Of a DNA stretch of 45,328 nucleotides, positions 32,641-39,015 are shown in pieces; position 1 is the stretch's first letter, and each line of letters begins with the position of its first letter. Both the position numbers and the translations under genes were made by a program. The DNA lies in IMG/VR virus record IMGVR_UViG_3300036851_000037, positions 1 to 45,328 of that record; one strand, 5' to 3'. This DNA is from a virus. The notes beneath the pieces are model-generated. The model saw only the letters and a program-made list of their open reading frames with translations, was not told the origin of the DNA and ran no database searches.

Positions 32641-32875
32641 CCGGCCGCGCCCACTTCTGCACTGGCAGCGGAACTTCACAGAGCCATTCGCAGTACGTGC
32701 GTAGCTTGTCGGTGGCTTCCACATAGCAGCCGTACTGATTCGCTTCTACCAGCGCTTTCAAGAGCCCTTGGTGCACGAACTCGGCCTTAGTATCTGCGCG
32801 GATCGGCTCATCGCCTGGCGGTTCATCGCGGCATGCGTAGTAATGCAGCAGCAGTTTGATTTCGTAAGGTGTCAT
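32633..32875 (-). CDS. Conserved phage hypothetical (MTPYEIK family)
   Basis: 80 residues beginning MTPYEIKLLLHYYACRDEPP. Proteins with this opening recur in early operons of proteobacterial phages beside NinB-like genes; function unknown. Start picked by ATGA overlap with the NinB-like gene. Confidence 0.65.
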   Translation of the reverse strand: MTPYEIKLLLHYYACRDEPPGDEPIRADTKAEFVHQGLLKALVEANQYGCYVEATDKLRTYCEWLCEVPLPVQKWARPDE

Positions 32876-33216
32876 TCGTCTAACCAGCACCCATGTTCGC
32901 CAGCGAATGTCTCAACAGCAGTCATGTAGCCCCCGAAGGCATCGACATCCAGATCGGCCGTACTGTTTGGGATAGACAAAACCTTCCCGCCCGGCAGGTC
33001 GAAATCTGTAGCACCCAAAAAGCGCTGGCGGCAATACAAATGGAAGTGCTCCGGACTGTAGACCTTGCCATCCGGCCGCAGCTTGCAGGACATGGCGTTG
33101 TATAGCGCCCATAGCCTGCGGTTGGCGTCCGTGCTGCGCTTCTGTCGCCTGCCGCACGTCTCACACCGCTTACCAATCTTCGCGGGTGCGCGCGGCTGGC
33201 TTGCGTCCGCCATCAT
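32872..33216 (-). CDS. NinB-like recombination protein
   Basis: 114 residues. DANRRLWALYNAMSCKL and YSPEHFHLYCRQRFLG, then STADLDVDAFGGYMTAVETF match the pattern of phage lambda NinB-type proteins, which bind single-stranded DNA in recombination. An extra N-terminal CETCGRRQ motif is not in lambda NinB. The gene overlaps the SSB-like gene upstream by about 47 bases in another frame. Placed with ERF and DUF1364, forming a recombination module. Confidence 0.75.
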   Translation of the reverse strand: MMADASQPRAPAKIGKRCETCGRRQKRSTDANRRLWALYNAMSCKLRPDGKVYSPEHFHLYCRQRFLGATDFDLPGGKVLSIPNSTADLDVDAFGGYMTAVETFAGEHGCWLDE

Positions 33217-33409
33217 TGCCCTCTGTCTTGTCCTTCGCCTCGCATGAGAGTGACATCCACTTGCCCTTCTGCCCCTCCTTGATCCATCCCGAGATGCGGT
33301 AGATAGTTCCGCCGACGTTCAACTCGCCTCGATAGTCGGGGCGCTTCTCGTTGCCTTCCTTGTCGTTCTTGAAGAACGTTCCCTGCCCGTCTTTCAGTTC
33401 GAATGCCAT
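33170..33409 (-). CDS. Small conserved phage protein (FKNDKEGN-type)
   Basis: 79 residues opening MAFELKDGQGTFFKNDKEGN, then GGTIYRISGWIKEGQKGKW. It belongs to a group of small phage proteins with a beta-rich core (DUF736-like) next to ERF or single-strand annealing genes; may bind single-stranded DNA. Directly follows the ERF stop (adjacent, no gap). Confidence 0.65.
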   Translation of the reverse strand: MAFELKDGQGTFFKNDKEGNEKRPDYRGELNVGGTIYRISGWIKEGQKGKWMSLSCEAKDKTEGNDGGRKPAARTREDW

Positions 33410-34123
33410 CTAGGCTTGCTCCGGTATGCGGTTGGCGGTCTGCTGCTTCTTGTACGCAGTGCGGACATTGCTCGGCAGCAGTGACCAAAGCGCGAGCTTG
33501 TCCTCGTGGTCAAACTCTTGTTTGTCAACGTAGGCAACCATGTCCTGGTTCGCGGCGTAGAGTCTCTGAATTGTCTTTGCGTGCGATGACATGTAGTCTT
33601 TCGCCTCGTCAGTCATCTTGGCGAATATCTCCTGCCCTTCAATGTTTGCGGGGATGGCGTTAGGCAGCGTCTTGCCGTTTGTTTTTGTGTTCAACGGACT
33701 GATGCCGTCGTCGTCTGTTGCCCTCTTGCCGTCGTCGTCCTCGCTTGGCAGTCCTGTCATGGATTGCAGGCCGTACCGCTTGGCGTAGCTGATGCCAGAA
33801 CCGAAAGCTTGAGCGGTCGCGTAAGGGACGGGAACAAACGTGTCTCCGTCGATCCACTCCCCGCTGATATGCAGGAGTCTCGTCGTCACAGTCACGCCGC
33901 CCTCTCCGCGCTCCGGGGTCTGAATGAACACGATTCCGTTGTCGTTCAACGGGCCTTTGACATGCTCAATTACGGAGGCAAGGTCCGAGTATTTGTACTC
34001 GTACCCCTGCTTACCGTCCTTGCCTTGGATGCGGCCCGTCTTGTCCTTCACGACGGCCTTGATCGCCATTTGCGCCTTTACCAGCGCGCCGGCTATCTCT
34101 TTCACGCTCTCAGACGTTTTCAC
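33410..34123 (-). CDS. erf: ERF-family single-strand annealing protein
   Basis: 237 residues from a GTG. YEYKYSDLASVIEHVKGPLNDNGI and FVPVPYATAQAFGSGISYAKRYGLQ are hallmark stretches of the ERF recombination family (P22 Erf and relatives), followed by an acidic linker and a second domain, EEIF-like to the C-terminus. It would anneal single strands during phage recombination or genome circularisation, paired with NinB-like and DUF1364-like proteins downstream. Confidence 0.9.
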   Translation of the reverse strand: MKTSESVKEIAGALVKAQMAIKAVVKDKTGRIQGKDGKQGYEYKYSDLASVIEHVKGPLNDNGIVFIQTPERGEGGVTVTTRLLHISGEWIDGDTFVPVPYATAQAFGSGISYAKRYGLQSMTGLPSEDDDGKRATDDDGISPLNTKTNGKTLPNAIPANIEGQEIFAKMTDEAKDYMSSHAKTIQRLYAANQDMVAYVDKQEFDHEDKLALWSLLPSNVRTAYKKQQTANRIPEQA

Positions 34124-34283
34124 GTTCGCTCCTTTCGCGCGCCCTGCGTCGTCTCTGTCCCGCTGACCTTACGAGAAATTTCCGCCTAGTTGCGTCATCG
34201 CCTGCTAGGTACTCCGCGTGTCTGCGGTCTATGCGGGCATGAAGCCTGTTCCGCGCCGCATCAATCAGCTTGTTGATGTTCAT
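34110..34283 (-). CDS. Basic Arg-rich mini-protein
   Basis: 57 residues; MNINKLIDAARNRLHARIDR, then a dense Arg/Arg/Arg region before a REN-V end. Overlaps the ERF start by 14 bases. Could bind nucleic acid; unknown. Confidence 0.55.
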   Translation of the reverse strand: MNINKLIDAARNRLHARIDRRHAEYLAGDDATRRKFLVRSAGQRRRRARERSERENV

Positions 34284-34360
34284 GCGAGCAGGCCGGTTAT
34301 TGCGCAGACAATCACGCCTATGCTTAATGCAACAGCTATGCAGTCTGCTAGATCAGTCAT
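34280..34360 (-). CDS. 26-aa membrane mini-protein
   Basis: MTDLADCIAVALSIGVIVC and on to a GLLA end: one membrane helix, ATGA overlaps on both sides. Third of several tiny membrane proteins in this operon. Confidence 0.5.
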   Translation of the reverse strand: MTDLADCIAVALSIGVIVCAITGLLA

Positions 34361-34637
34361 CGCCGTCCTCCGGTTCGTAATCGCTCGCCTCTCGCGCAGC
34401 CTTCTCCGCATTCGTAGGCCGGCCCGGTCGCAGCATCTTTGCCGCGTAGTCGCCGGTATATCGCCAGAGGCTCGATTGATCGACGCTCCCGTTCCGGTGC
34501 CGATGCAGCGCTTGGGCGATGTCATCCGGGCTCGGCATGCTGGCGAGCTGGAGGATTACCGCGCTGCCGAGTCGCATCTCGTACAGATCGGGCATGCCGG
34601 GGCGGATGATGCGGACGGGGCCGATGAGTTGGGTCAT
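34353..34637 (-). CDS. Small conserved operon protein (QLIGPVRIIRP family, full copy)
   Basis: 94 residues. The N-terminus MTQLIGPVRIIRPGMPDLYE matches the 30-residue gene at 35612-35704, and 33 DNA bases (34600-34632) are identical to 35667-35699. The C-terminal part is a helical, charged domain. Possibly a duplicated gene; function unknown. Confidence 0.7.
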   Translation of the reverse strand: MTQLIGPVRIIRPGMPDLYEMRLGSAVILQLASMPSPDDIAQALHRHRNGSVDQSSLWRYTGDYAAKMLRPGRPTNAEKAAREASDYEPEDGDD

Positions 34638-35254
34638 AGAAGTGGTCCCCGAGGGTCAACCTCACCCTCCGCCGGTCGCGCCTGCTCGATAGGTGGCGGT
34701 GGCGGATCAAGCAGCGATAGGAACTCCGGGCTGTTGTCGCAGCGCTTGCATGGCTTCTGATGCGCGTCGTACAGGGACCAGGAGCCGTCCGGCTGCGCCT
34801 CTGATGGCGGATTCAGTCGCCAGAAGCAGCCGCATGCCGTGCAGCGGTATCGGTCGCGTGGTCGCGCCTGCTCTAAGGGCGGCGAGCCCGACACTCCTAC
34901 TTGTGGCGGCAATGGCCGCTGCGGCTCGTCCAGAAATACACTCCCCGACGAGCGCGAATACTGCGCCGCCTCACGCGGAGGGGCGGCGTGCGCGATGGCG
35001 GCGTCAAGCGTTGTGAATTTGTGCATGGAGTCGTGACCATCCCATCGTTGCGCGCGCAGGCAGAACCTGCCGTTGTCTTCAATGTGGAAGCATGGCGGGC
35101 CGCCATTGAGCACGACCTGTTGCCAATCGGCTTGCTCGGCGGCTGCGATGATCTCGCGCTGCTGCTCGCGCAGCATTAGCAATGTCTCGCGGGCTTCATC
35201 GCGGTGCCGACACGCTTCGACGAAGTATTCCTTCCAGCGCTGCGCTTCTGTCAT
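34634..35254 (-). CDS. Zinc-ribbon protein with EQARP linkers
   Basis: 206 residues from ATG at 35254 (overlap with the upstream gene). A helical N-terminus (MTEAQRWKEYFVEACRHRD) is followed by a middle domain and a zinc ribbon, YRCTACGCFWRL and CKRCDNS, with two EQARP-bearing Pro-rich linkers (PPLEQARPRDR and PPIEQARPAE). The linkers match those of 31179-32009. Confidence 0.65.
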   Translation of the reverse strand: MTEAQRWKEYFVEACRHRDEARETLLMLREQQREIIAAAEQADWQQVVLNGGPPCFHIEDNGRFCLRAQRWDGHDSMHKFTTLDAAIAHAAPPREAAQYSRSSGSVFLDEPQRPLPPQVGVSGSPPLEQARPRDRYRCTACGCFWRLNPPSEAQPDGSWSLYDAHQKPCKRCDNSPEFLSLLDPPPPPIEQARPAEGEVDPRGPLL

Positions 35255-35376
35255 TTGATCTCCAGTGCCGCCCACGCAAGAAGATAGACGGAGCCAAGCA
35301 TCCACGCCCACCACAACAACTGTACGATTACGATGAGCACCGCTGGTCTTTCAGGCGGTAGCCGATAAATTTTCAT
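35251..35376 (-). CDS. 41-aa membrane mini-protein
   Basis: MKIYRLPPERPAVLIVIVQL, then a Trp-rich hydrophobic stretch (WWAWMLGSVYLLAW). ATGA overlap at both ends. One or two membrane helices. Confidence 0.55.
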   Translation of the reverse strand: MKIYRLPPERPAVLIVIVQLLWWAWMLGSVYLLAWAALEIK

Positions 35377-35615
35377 CGCTTCTCCAGCAGCGCCCGCATT
35401 GCTTCCGGGCCAATGTCGCCGAGCGTTAATTCATCGGTTTGGCTTGAAGGCAGAGAGAGCAACGCATCCAAGCCAAACCTCGCTATGTAGCAGCGGCCGT
35501 GCATGCAATCCACCATGTGGCTGTTATCCCCCAAGCCATTGCATACGGCGCACGCCCGCAGGCGCCTAACGTCATGAGCCGTTCGCAGACTTATCGGCGC
35601 GTTGTACCGCTTCAC
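35373..35615 (-). CDS. Small Cys-rich hypothetical protein
   Basis: 80 residues from a GTG (GTGA overlap with the 30-residue gene). CAVCNG and CMHGRC hold two Cys pairs; the C-terminus is hydrophobic then charged. Unknown. Confidence 0.6.
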   Translation of the reverse strand: MKRYNAPISLRTAHDVRRLRACAVCNGLGDNSHMVDCMHGRCYIARFGLDALLSLPSSQTDELTLGDIGPEAMRALLEKR

Positions 35616-35704
35616 GCTGTCATCACCTCCGCGCCGAACCTGACTTCGTACAAGTCGGGCAGGTTCGGGCGGATGATGCGGACGGGGCCGATGAGTTGGC
35701 TCAT
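35612..35704 (-). CDS. 30-aa truncated paralogue (QLIGPVRIIRP)
   Basis: MSQLIGPVRIIRPNLPDLYE then a short end and TGA; matches the start of the 94-residue protein at 34353-34637 but lacks its C-terminal domain. Start in TAATG, end in GTGA overlap. It may be a remnant of a duplication or a real mini-protein. Confidence 0.55.
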   Translation of the reverse strand: MSQLIGPVRIIRPNLPDLYEVRFGAEVMTA

Positions 35705-35877
35705 TAGTCACGCTCCCCTAGCGGAACATATGGGTCAGCTATTCCAGACAGTAGGCTCGCGGCATAGCGCGAATACCCCTCTGCCCGCAGATCAAGGTAG
35801 CGCTGTGCTGCTTCGTAATCGCAGGCGAACACTTCCATCACTGCGCGTACCCGGCCGTCTACTGTATCTAGGCTCAT
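35704..35877 (-). CDS. Small helical hypothetical protein
   Basis: 57 residues, MSLDTVDGRVRAVMEVFACD and a YLDLRAEGYSRYAA stretch. ATG overlaps the previous stop (ATGA). Helical, no family recognised. Confidence 0.55.
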   Translation of the reverse strand: MSLDTVDGRVRAVMEVFACDYEAAQRYLDLRAEGYSRYAASLLSGIADPYVPLGERD

Positions 35878-36086
35878 GCTGTCTCTGCCTTGATAAGCGC
35901 AGCGCGCTGGTCGTGATAATTGCGCCATCCGGTGTTGTCGCACGTGTCGCATGGCGCGAAGTCAGCGGCAGACCATTCCGGCTTGCGCCCGCCGTAGAAA
36001 CGAAACCCGGTCCCGTTGCACTGAGGGCAGCAACGGTGTCCGGCGCAATATCCAGGCGCGTGTGGATGGATCGGTGTATGGCTCAT
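35874..36086 (-). CDS. Zinc-finger (DnaJ-like CxxCxG) mini-protein
   Basis: 70 residues. CCPQCNGTGFRFYGG and CDTCDNTGW resemble the CxxCxGxG modules of DnaJ zinc fingers. Start by ATGA overlap. No J domain, so an isolated zinc-binding protein. Confidence 0.65.
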   Translation of the reverse strand: MSHTPIHPHAPGYCAGHRCCPQCNGTGFRFYGGRKPEWSAADFAPCDTCDNTGWRNYHDQRAALIKAETA

Positions 36087-36268
36087 GCCGTCATCTCCTG
36101 CGCGCAGCCCTTGCACATGGCATAGCCGGGCGGATCAGGGTCATAGGTGGTGCAGCACTTCTCGCACACGTCCTCGTAGCACTCGCGGCAGATGACCGTG
36201 TGTGCGCAGTATTCCGGCCCGCGCTCGCCGCACTTGTCGCAGATAGTGGCGAATCGAACGTAGCTCAC
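36083..36268 (-). CDS. Cys-rich zinc-binding mini-protein
   Basis: 61 residues with nine or so Cys in CxxC pairs (CDKCG, CRECYEDVCEKCC, CKGC) likely holding two zinc ions. ATGA overlaps. Function unknown. Confidence 0.65.
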   Translation of the reverse strand: MSYVRFATICDKCGERGPEYCAHTVICRECYEDVCEKCCTTYDPDPPGYAMCKGCAQEMTA

Positions 36269-36609
36269 CTGTCACGCTCCATCGCGTCAATCATTTCGGT
36301 GATCTCGTCCTCTATCGCAGCGTCTACGATTTCCCATCGTTCCGCAGCGGTGAGGCCGATACCAGACTTTGCGCGGCGCAACGCCACCATGAGCGGCATG
36401 TACTGCTCGCCGTCCCACTTGGGCGCATCCGCAATCAACTTCCAATCGTTCGTGGGCCAGAATGGCCCCTCGCCTCGCCGCGCAATCGCAATCAGCGATT
36501 CACGCAACTGCTCGCGTAGTAGTTCGTCCTCGTCGGCGCTCGATAGGAATGTTTCGTCCGGCGGATCGAGCGTGCGCATGGCTATGAGGATGTCGGCGGG
36601 GGAGTTCAT
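36265..36609 (-). CDS. Hypothetical early protein (acidic)
   Basis: 114 residues, acidic N-terminal helix, central GEGPFWPTNDWKLIADAPKW and helical end. Proteins of this pattern (WxxIADAPxxG) recur in phage early operons (DUF551-like). No activity known. Confidence 0.6.
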   Translation of the reverse strand: MNSPADILIAMRTLDPPDETFLSSADEDELLREQLRESLIAIARRGEGPFWPTNDWKLIADAPKWDGEQYMPLMVALRRAKSGIGLTAAERWEIVDAAIEDEITEMIDAMERDR

Positions 36610-36872
36610 TTGCCCTCCGCTTTAGCGATAAGGGCGCGGGCTTCATTAACAGCGCCGATAGTGACCCGGTTTTCATCTATCGCGTCCGCGAGTTCTCGCA
36701 GCGCCGCGAGAAGATTAGGTGCGGCAGCGATAAGATACGCGTTGGCCTCGGCCTCTGAATCGCGACGGCCGTCAACGTTGACGATGCGGAATCGCCCAGC
36801 GAGCACAATCCAGTTTTGAAAGCTCGACTCGGGGGTTTCCTTGACCTCCCACGGTCCCGGTGTATGTGCCAT
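36606..36872 (-). CDS. Conserved phage HTPGPW protein
   Basis: 88 residues. The MAHTPGPWEV start and AYLIAAAPNLLAALRELAD stretch are the signature of a very common small phage protein of unknown function. Strong ribosome site CGGAGGTAGAG before the ATG. Confidence 0.75.
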   Translation of the reverse strand: MAHTPGPWEVKETPESSFQNWIVLAGRFRIVNVDGRRDSEAEANAYLIAAAPNLLAALRELADAIDENRVTIGAVNEARALIAKAEGK

Positions 36873-36874
36873 CT

Positions 36875-37045
36875 CTACCTCCGTTCGTTGCGTTTACTGA
36901 GCGCTGCGTACCGAGCGTGCTTCACAGACCACGGCACCGGAGTACCGGGAACGTGGGCGAATGGAATCTCGGCAGGCGATACCGACGGGGCCGACCCTAA
37001 CAACAGTCCGCCGCAGAGGTATCGCAAAAAGTTACGCCGGTTCAT
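36875..37045 (-). CDS. Exported-like mini-protein, Tat-type signal
   Basis: 56 residues, too short to be expected from size alone but with ATGA start overlap and placed before the HTPGPW gene. The N-terminus MNRRNFLRYLCGGLLLGSAP is a twin-arginine-like signal (RRNFL then a hydrophobic stretch). Probably exported or membrane-linked. Unknown. Confidence 0.6.
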   Translation of the reverse strand: MNRRNFLRYLCGGLLLGSAPSVSPAEIPFAHVPGTPVPWSVKHARYAALSKRNERR

Positions 37046-37251
37046 GTCTCACTCCGTTTGTGCGGTCGGTACCAGTACCGAGACGTTTGGCGGATACGCC
37101 GGCTTGTCTCGCGCCGCCACTTGGGACTCATGCGCTTGAGGTTTCGGCCTATCGGCTCGTCACTTCCGCATTTGCCGGGGCTCGGATCACGACTCCCGGC
37201 GTAGCCGTCCGGGGAATCCACGCCCCGAAACATCGACCCGATGTGAGACAT
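37042..37251 (-). CDS. First gene of leftward operon, start uncertain
   Basis: 69 residues if ATG 37251 is used, ending in an ATGA overlap. That ATG lies inside the -10 box of the leftward promoter, so a transcript starting near 37243 would miss it; an ATG at 37233 (MFRGVDSPD) would be used instead. The protein is basic, with SPKWRRETSRRIRQTSRYWY at the C-terminus, possibly DNA-binding. Confidence 0.55.
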   Translation of the reverse strand: MSHIGSMFRGVDSPDGYAGSRDPSPGKCGSDEPIGRNLKRMSPKWRRETSRRIRQTSRYWYRPHKRSET

Positions 37252-37261
37252 CCTACACGAT
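37243..37261 (-). repeat. 19-bp promoter element, leftward copy
   Basis: ATCGTGTAGGATGTCTCAC on the minus strand, 16 of 19 identical to the copy over the rightward promoter at 37870-37888. It holds the -10 box. Confidence 0.7.
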
Positions 37262-37278
37262 GTGAATAGGCATGTCAA
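37250..37278 (-). promoter_or_regulatory. Leftward early promoter (PL-like)
   Basis: -35 TTGACA (37278-37273), 17-base spacer, -10 TAGGAT (37255-37250). Fires the long leftward operon. Abuts the ACACATATTGTGT operator-like palindrome at 37278-37290. Confidence 0.75.
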
Positions 37279-37290
37279 CACATATTGTGT
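37278..37290. promoter_or_regulatory. Operator-like palindrome ACACATATTGTGT
   Basis: ACACA-TAT-TGTGT is an inverted repeat around a three-base centre, adjoining the -35 box of the leftward promoter. It fits a repressor site, but no repeats or footprints prove it. Confidence 0.5.
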
Positions 37291-37300
37291 GCAGTGTAGG

Positions 37301-37332
37301 CGAAAAGAAGCCGACCAGTGCTGCCGGTCGGC
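37301..37332 (-). terminator. Terminator of repressor transcript
   Basis: On the minus strand, a 7-bp perfect stem GCCGACC / GGTCGGC with a 9-base loop is followed by TTCTTTTCG. It lies between the repressor stop (37361) and the leftward promoter, so it isolates the two. Confidence 0.8.
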
Positions 37333-37360
37333 GTCAGGGTGGGGGTAGTACGGCCTTGTT

Positions 37361-37780
37361 TTACCGCTTGGGACGCTTGGGCGCGGGTGACGCCGGACCT
37401 TTGGGCGGTGCCCCGCTGGTCCGCGAGAGGCTTGTTACGAGCTTCTCGACTGTGTTTCTGTCCTCTAATGGAATCGCGCGATAGTTCTTGATGAGGGCCA
37501 CTTCCTCATCGCTCAAATGCACATCTTCTCCTTCTGCCAACAGTAGAAACGCAGGAGCGACCCCGAGTACTTTGCCGAACAGCGTGGCCTGTTGCAGCTT
37601 AAACATCCTGGTGCCCTGTTCGTAGTTGCCAATCGCGGATGGGGAAATACTCCCGTCTAGCTTCTTGACTTCCTCTGACAACTCGGCCTGTGATAACCCA
37701 TGCGCCTCTCGGGCCTCGCGCAGCCGAGCCCCAGCAAGTCGCATGATCGCCAACCGCGCCTCGTCGTCTTGTTTTCCCAT
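37361..37780 (-). CDS. XRE-family phage repressor (CI-like)
   Basis: 139 residues from the ATG at 37780 (an in-frame GTG lies 24 bases upstream). Residues about 14-70 form an XRE HTH: ARLREAREAHGLSQAELSEE, then ISPSAIGNYEQGTRMFKLQQ. The C-terminus is basic and Pro/Lys-rich; there is no S24 self-cleavage domain, so induction would not be by RecA-linked cleavage as in lambda. A TACAAT -10 box (37787-37792, minus) would start transcription about at the ATG, giving a leaderless mRNA as for lambda cI. Divergent from the cro-like gene at 37889. Confidence 0.85.
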   Translation of the reverse strand: MGKQDDEARLAIMRLAGARLREAREAHGLSQAELSEEVKKLDGSISPSAIGNYEQGTRMFKLQQATLFGKVLGVAPAFLLLAEGEDVHLSDEEVALIKNYRAIPLEDRNTVEKLVTSLSRTSGAPPKGPASPAPKRPKR

Positions 37781-37786
37781 GCCGTG

Positions 37787-37792
37787 ATTGTA
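37787..37792 (-). promoter_or_regulatory. -10 box of repressor promoter (PRM-like)
   Basis: TACAAT on the minus strand; transcription would start at about 37780, the ATG itself. No good -35 is seen (CACACA-type), as expected for a promoter that needs activation. Confidence 0.5.
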
Positions 37793-37820
37793 TTGGGTCT
37801 GCACGCAATGTGTGTGCCTA

Positions 37821-37841
37821 ACGTGCTGCGCTGCACTACGT
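37821..37841. promoter_or_regulatory. Imperfect palindrome, candidate operator
   Basis: ACGTGCTGC-GCT-GCACTACGT, arms matching in 7 of 9 positions, in the gap between repressor and cro-like genes. Confidence 0.4.
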
Positions 37842-37852
37842 GTAGATTGTGC

Positions 37853-37881
37853 TTGCGCTAGCCGCCCGTATCGTGTAGGCT
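37853..37881 (+). promoter_or_regulatory. Rightward early promoter (PR-like)
   Basis: -35 TTGCGC (37853-37858), 17-base spacer, -10 TAGGCT (37876-37881). Transcription would begin near 37888, one base before the cro-like ATG. Confidence 0.65.
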
Positions 37882-37888
37882 ATGTCAC
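37870..37888 (+). repeat. 19-bp promoter element, rightward copy
   Basis: ATCGTGTAGGCTATGTCAC on the plus strand, 16 of 19 bases identical to the minus-strand element at 37243-37261. Both cover the -10 box and start region of opposed early promoters, so one factor could control both. Confidence 0.7.
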
Positions 37889-38089
37889 ATGGAGTTCAAA
37901 CAATTCATCGTCCGTGAGGGCGAGGCAAAGGTAGCGAAGCTCTGCGGGATGAGCCCGCGAGCGGTCGCGGCATGGCGCTACGGCGCCCGTCGTCCTAGGC
38001 CGGACACGGCTCGGCTAATCATCGAGGGCAGCCGCGGCGAGCTGAGCTGGAACGACATTTATCCCGATTCTCGCAGCGCGCCGCCGTAG
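37889..38089 (+). CDS. Cro/YdaS-like HTH regulator
   Basis: 66 residues with a compact HTH (KVAKLCGMSPRAVAAWRYG, residues 14-32) followed by RPRPDTARLI; typical of Cro or YdaS-type regulators. Faces the repressor across a 108-base gap and would be made first from the rightward promoter. There is no clear ribosome site, and the ATG sits at the expected transcription start, so it may be leaderless. Confidence 0.8.
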   Translation: MEFKQFIVREGEAKVAKLCGMSPRAVAAWRYGARRPRPDTARLIIEGSRGELSWNDIYPDSRSAPP

Positions 38090-38144
38090 AGCGGCCGCAC
38101 TAAACCAAACGCCGGTTCTGAGGGAACGCCGGCAAGGAGTCGGC

Positions 38145-38372
38145 GTGAAGGAAGCGAAGGACGTACCCGTAACGGTGCTGTTGAGTCCAATGCAATTCCG
38201 CGCGTTCGTCATGTACCTAGAGCGGACGGGCGGGACACAGTCAGGAGTGGGGCGCATGGCTATCTTGGCGTTCATCGGATGGACGGGTAATTCTCAGGCG
38301 CACGAGGAACGCCGTCTATCCCCTGAACCTCTGACTTTCCCCGACCGGCGTTACAAGGCGGGCACGCAATGA
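38145..38372 (+). CDS. Small early protein, possible RHH-like DNA binder
   Basis: 75 residues from a GTG with ribosome site AAGGAG. VPVTVLLSPMQFRAFVMYLERT resembles the strand-helix of a ribbon-helix-helix fold. The rest is polar. ATGA overlap with the next gene. Confidence 0.6.
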   Translation: MKEAKDVPVTVLLSPMQFRAFVMYLERTGGTQSGVGRMAILAFIGWTGNSQAHEERRLSPEPLTFPDRRYKAGTQ

Positions 38373-38560
38373 AGCCGAATAAACCCCCTCGCACGTATAT
38401 CGTCGGACTGGGTGGGGGGCGGACGGATTTTGTCCTGCCGCCGTCTAATGGATTCATTCGAGTAGAGGACTGTGGGGCACTGACCGTGGCCGATGGCGAC
38501 GGCGACATAGTCGCAATATTTGCCGCCGGCACATGGCGCTCAGTCAGGGCGGACGAATGA
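38369..38560 (+). CDS. Small hypothetical protein
   Basis: 63 residues, beta-rich (TYIVGLGGGRTDFVLPP and VADGDGDIVAIFAAGTW). ATGA overlaps on both sides. Confidence 0.6.
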   Translation: MKPNKPPRTYIVGLGGGRTDFVLPPSNGFIRVEDCGALTVADGDGDIVAIFAAGTWRSVRADE

Positions 38561-38799
38561 AGCGCCTTGCTCGCCTACTCCGCGCGGCAGCGGACAAGCT
38601 GGACCCGCCGGATGTACAGAAGGCGTTGGATGCCATCTACGGCAACATCGAGCGCGCCCGCATTGCTATGGCACACGATCAAATCTATGGCGCGGGCGGT
38701 CGAACGGACCCGCTCGGCACACGACCAGCACCAGCTGCGTCCGCGCCGCCCAAATATCCGGCTGTCATTCGGCGCCGGAAGATCAAGGCAGTCAAGTAG
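38557..38799 (+). CDS. Small hypothetical early protein
   Basis: 80 residues starting MKRLARLLRAAADKLDPPDV, helical N-terminal half and Pro/Lys-rich tail. Start by ATGA overlap. No family. Confidence 0.6.
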   Translation: MKRLARLLRAAADKLDPPDVQKALDAIYGNIERARIAMAHDQIYGAGGRTDPLGTRPAPAASAPPKYPAVIRRRKIKAVK

Positions 38800-38808
38800 G
38801 AGGTTGCT

Positions 38809-39015
38809 ATGGGTGAGCAGGATTACGCGACAAGACTCAAGCTATCCGACTTACATCGCACGCGCCCCATTCTCCCAAGCACGAGGCCGTCTGTAAGTCA
38901 GACAAACGCTGATTTTGACGATGACGCGCCGTCCCTGTGGTTCGCAGCGCTCTGCGTCCTCATGATTACGACGTTCGTTCTCGCATGCGCTGCGGGCTAC
39001 ATCACGGCGTGGTGA
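38809..39015 (+). CDS. Small single-pass membrane protein
   Basis: 68 residues with a polar N-terminus and one C-terminal membrane helix (LWFAALCVLMITTFVLACAA). Possible holin-like or early membrane protein. Ends in TGATG with the RNA ligase gene. Confidence 0.65.
   Translation: MGEQDYATRLKLSDLHRTRPILPSTRPSVSQTNADFDDDAPSLWFAALCVLMITTFVLACAAGYITAW

Noticed and set aside
38090-38144. GCCGG-type inverted repeat before the gene at 38145
   Set aside because: Only five pairs with a long loop and no T-run; more likely chance in GC-rich DNA.
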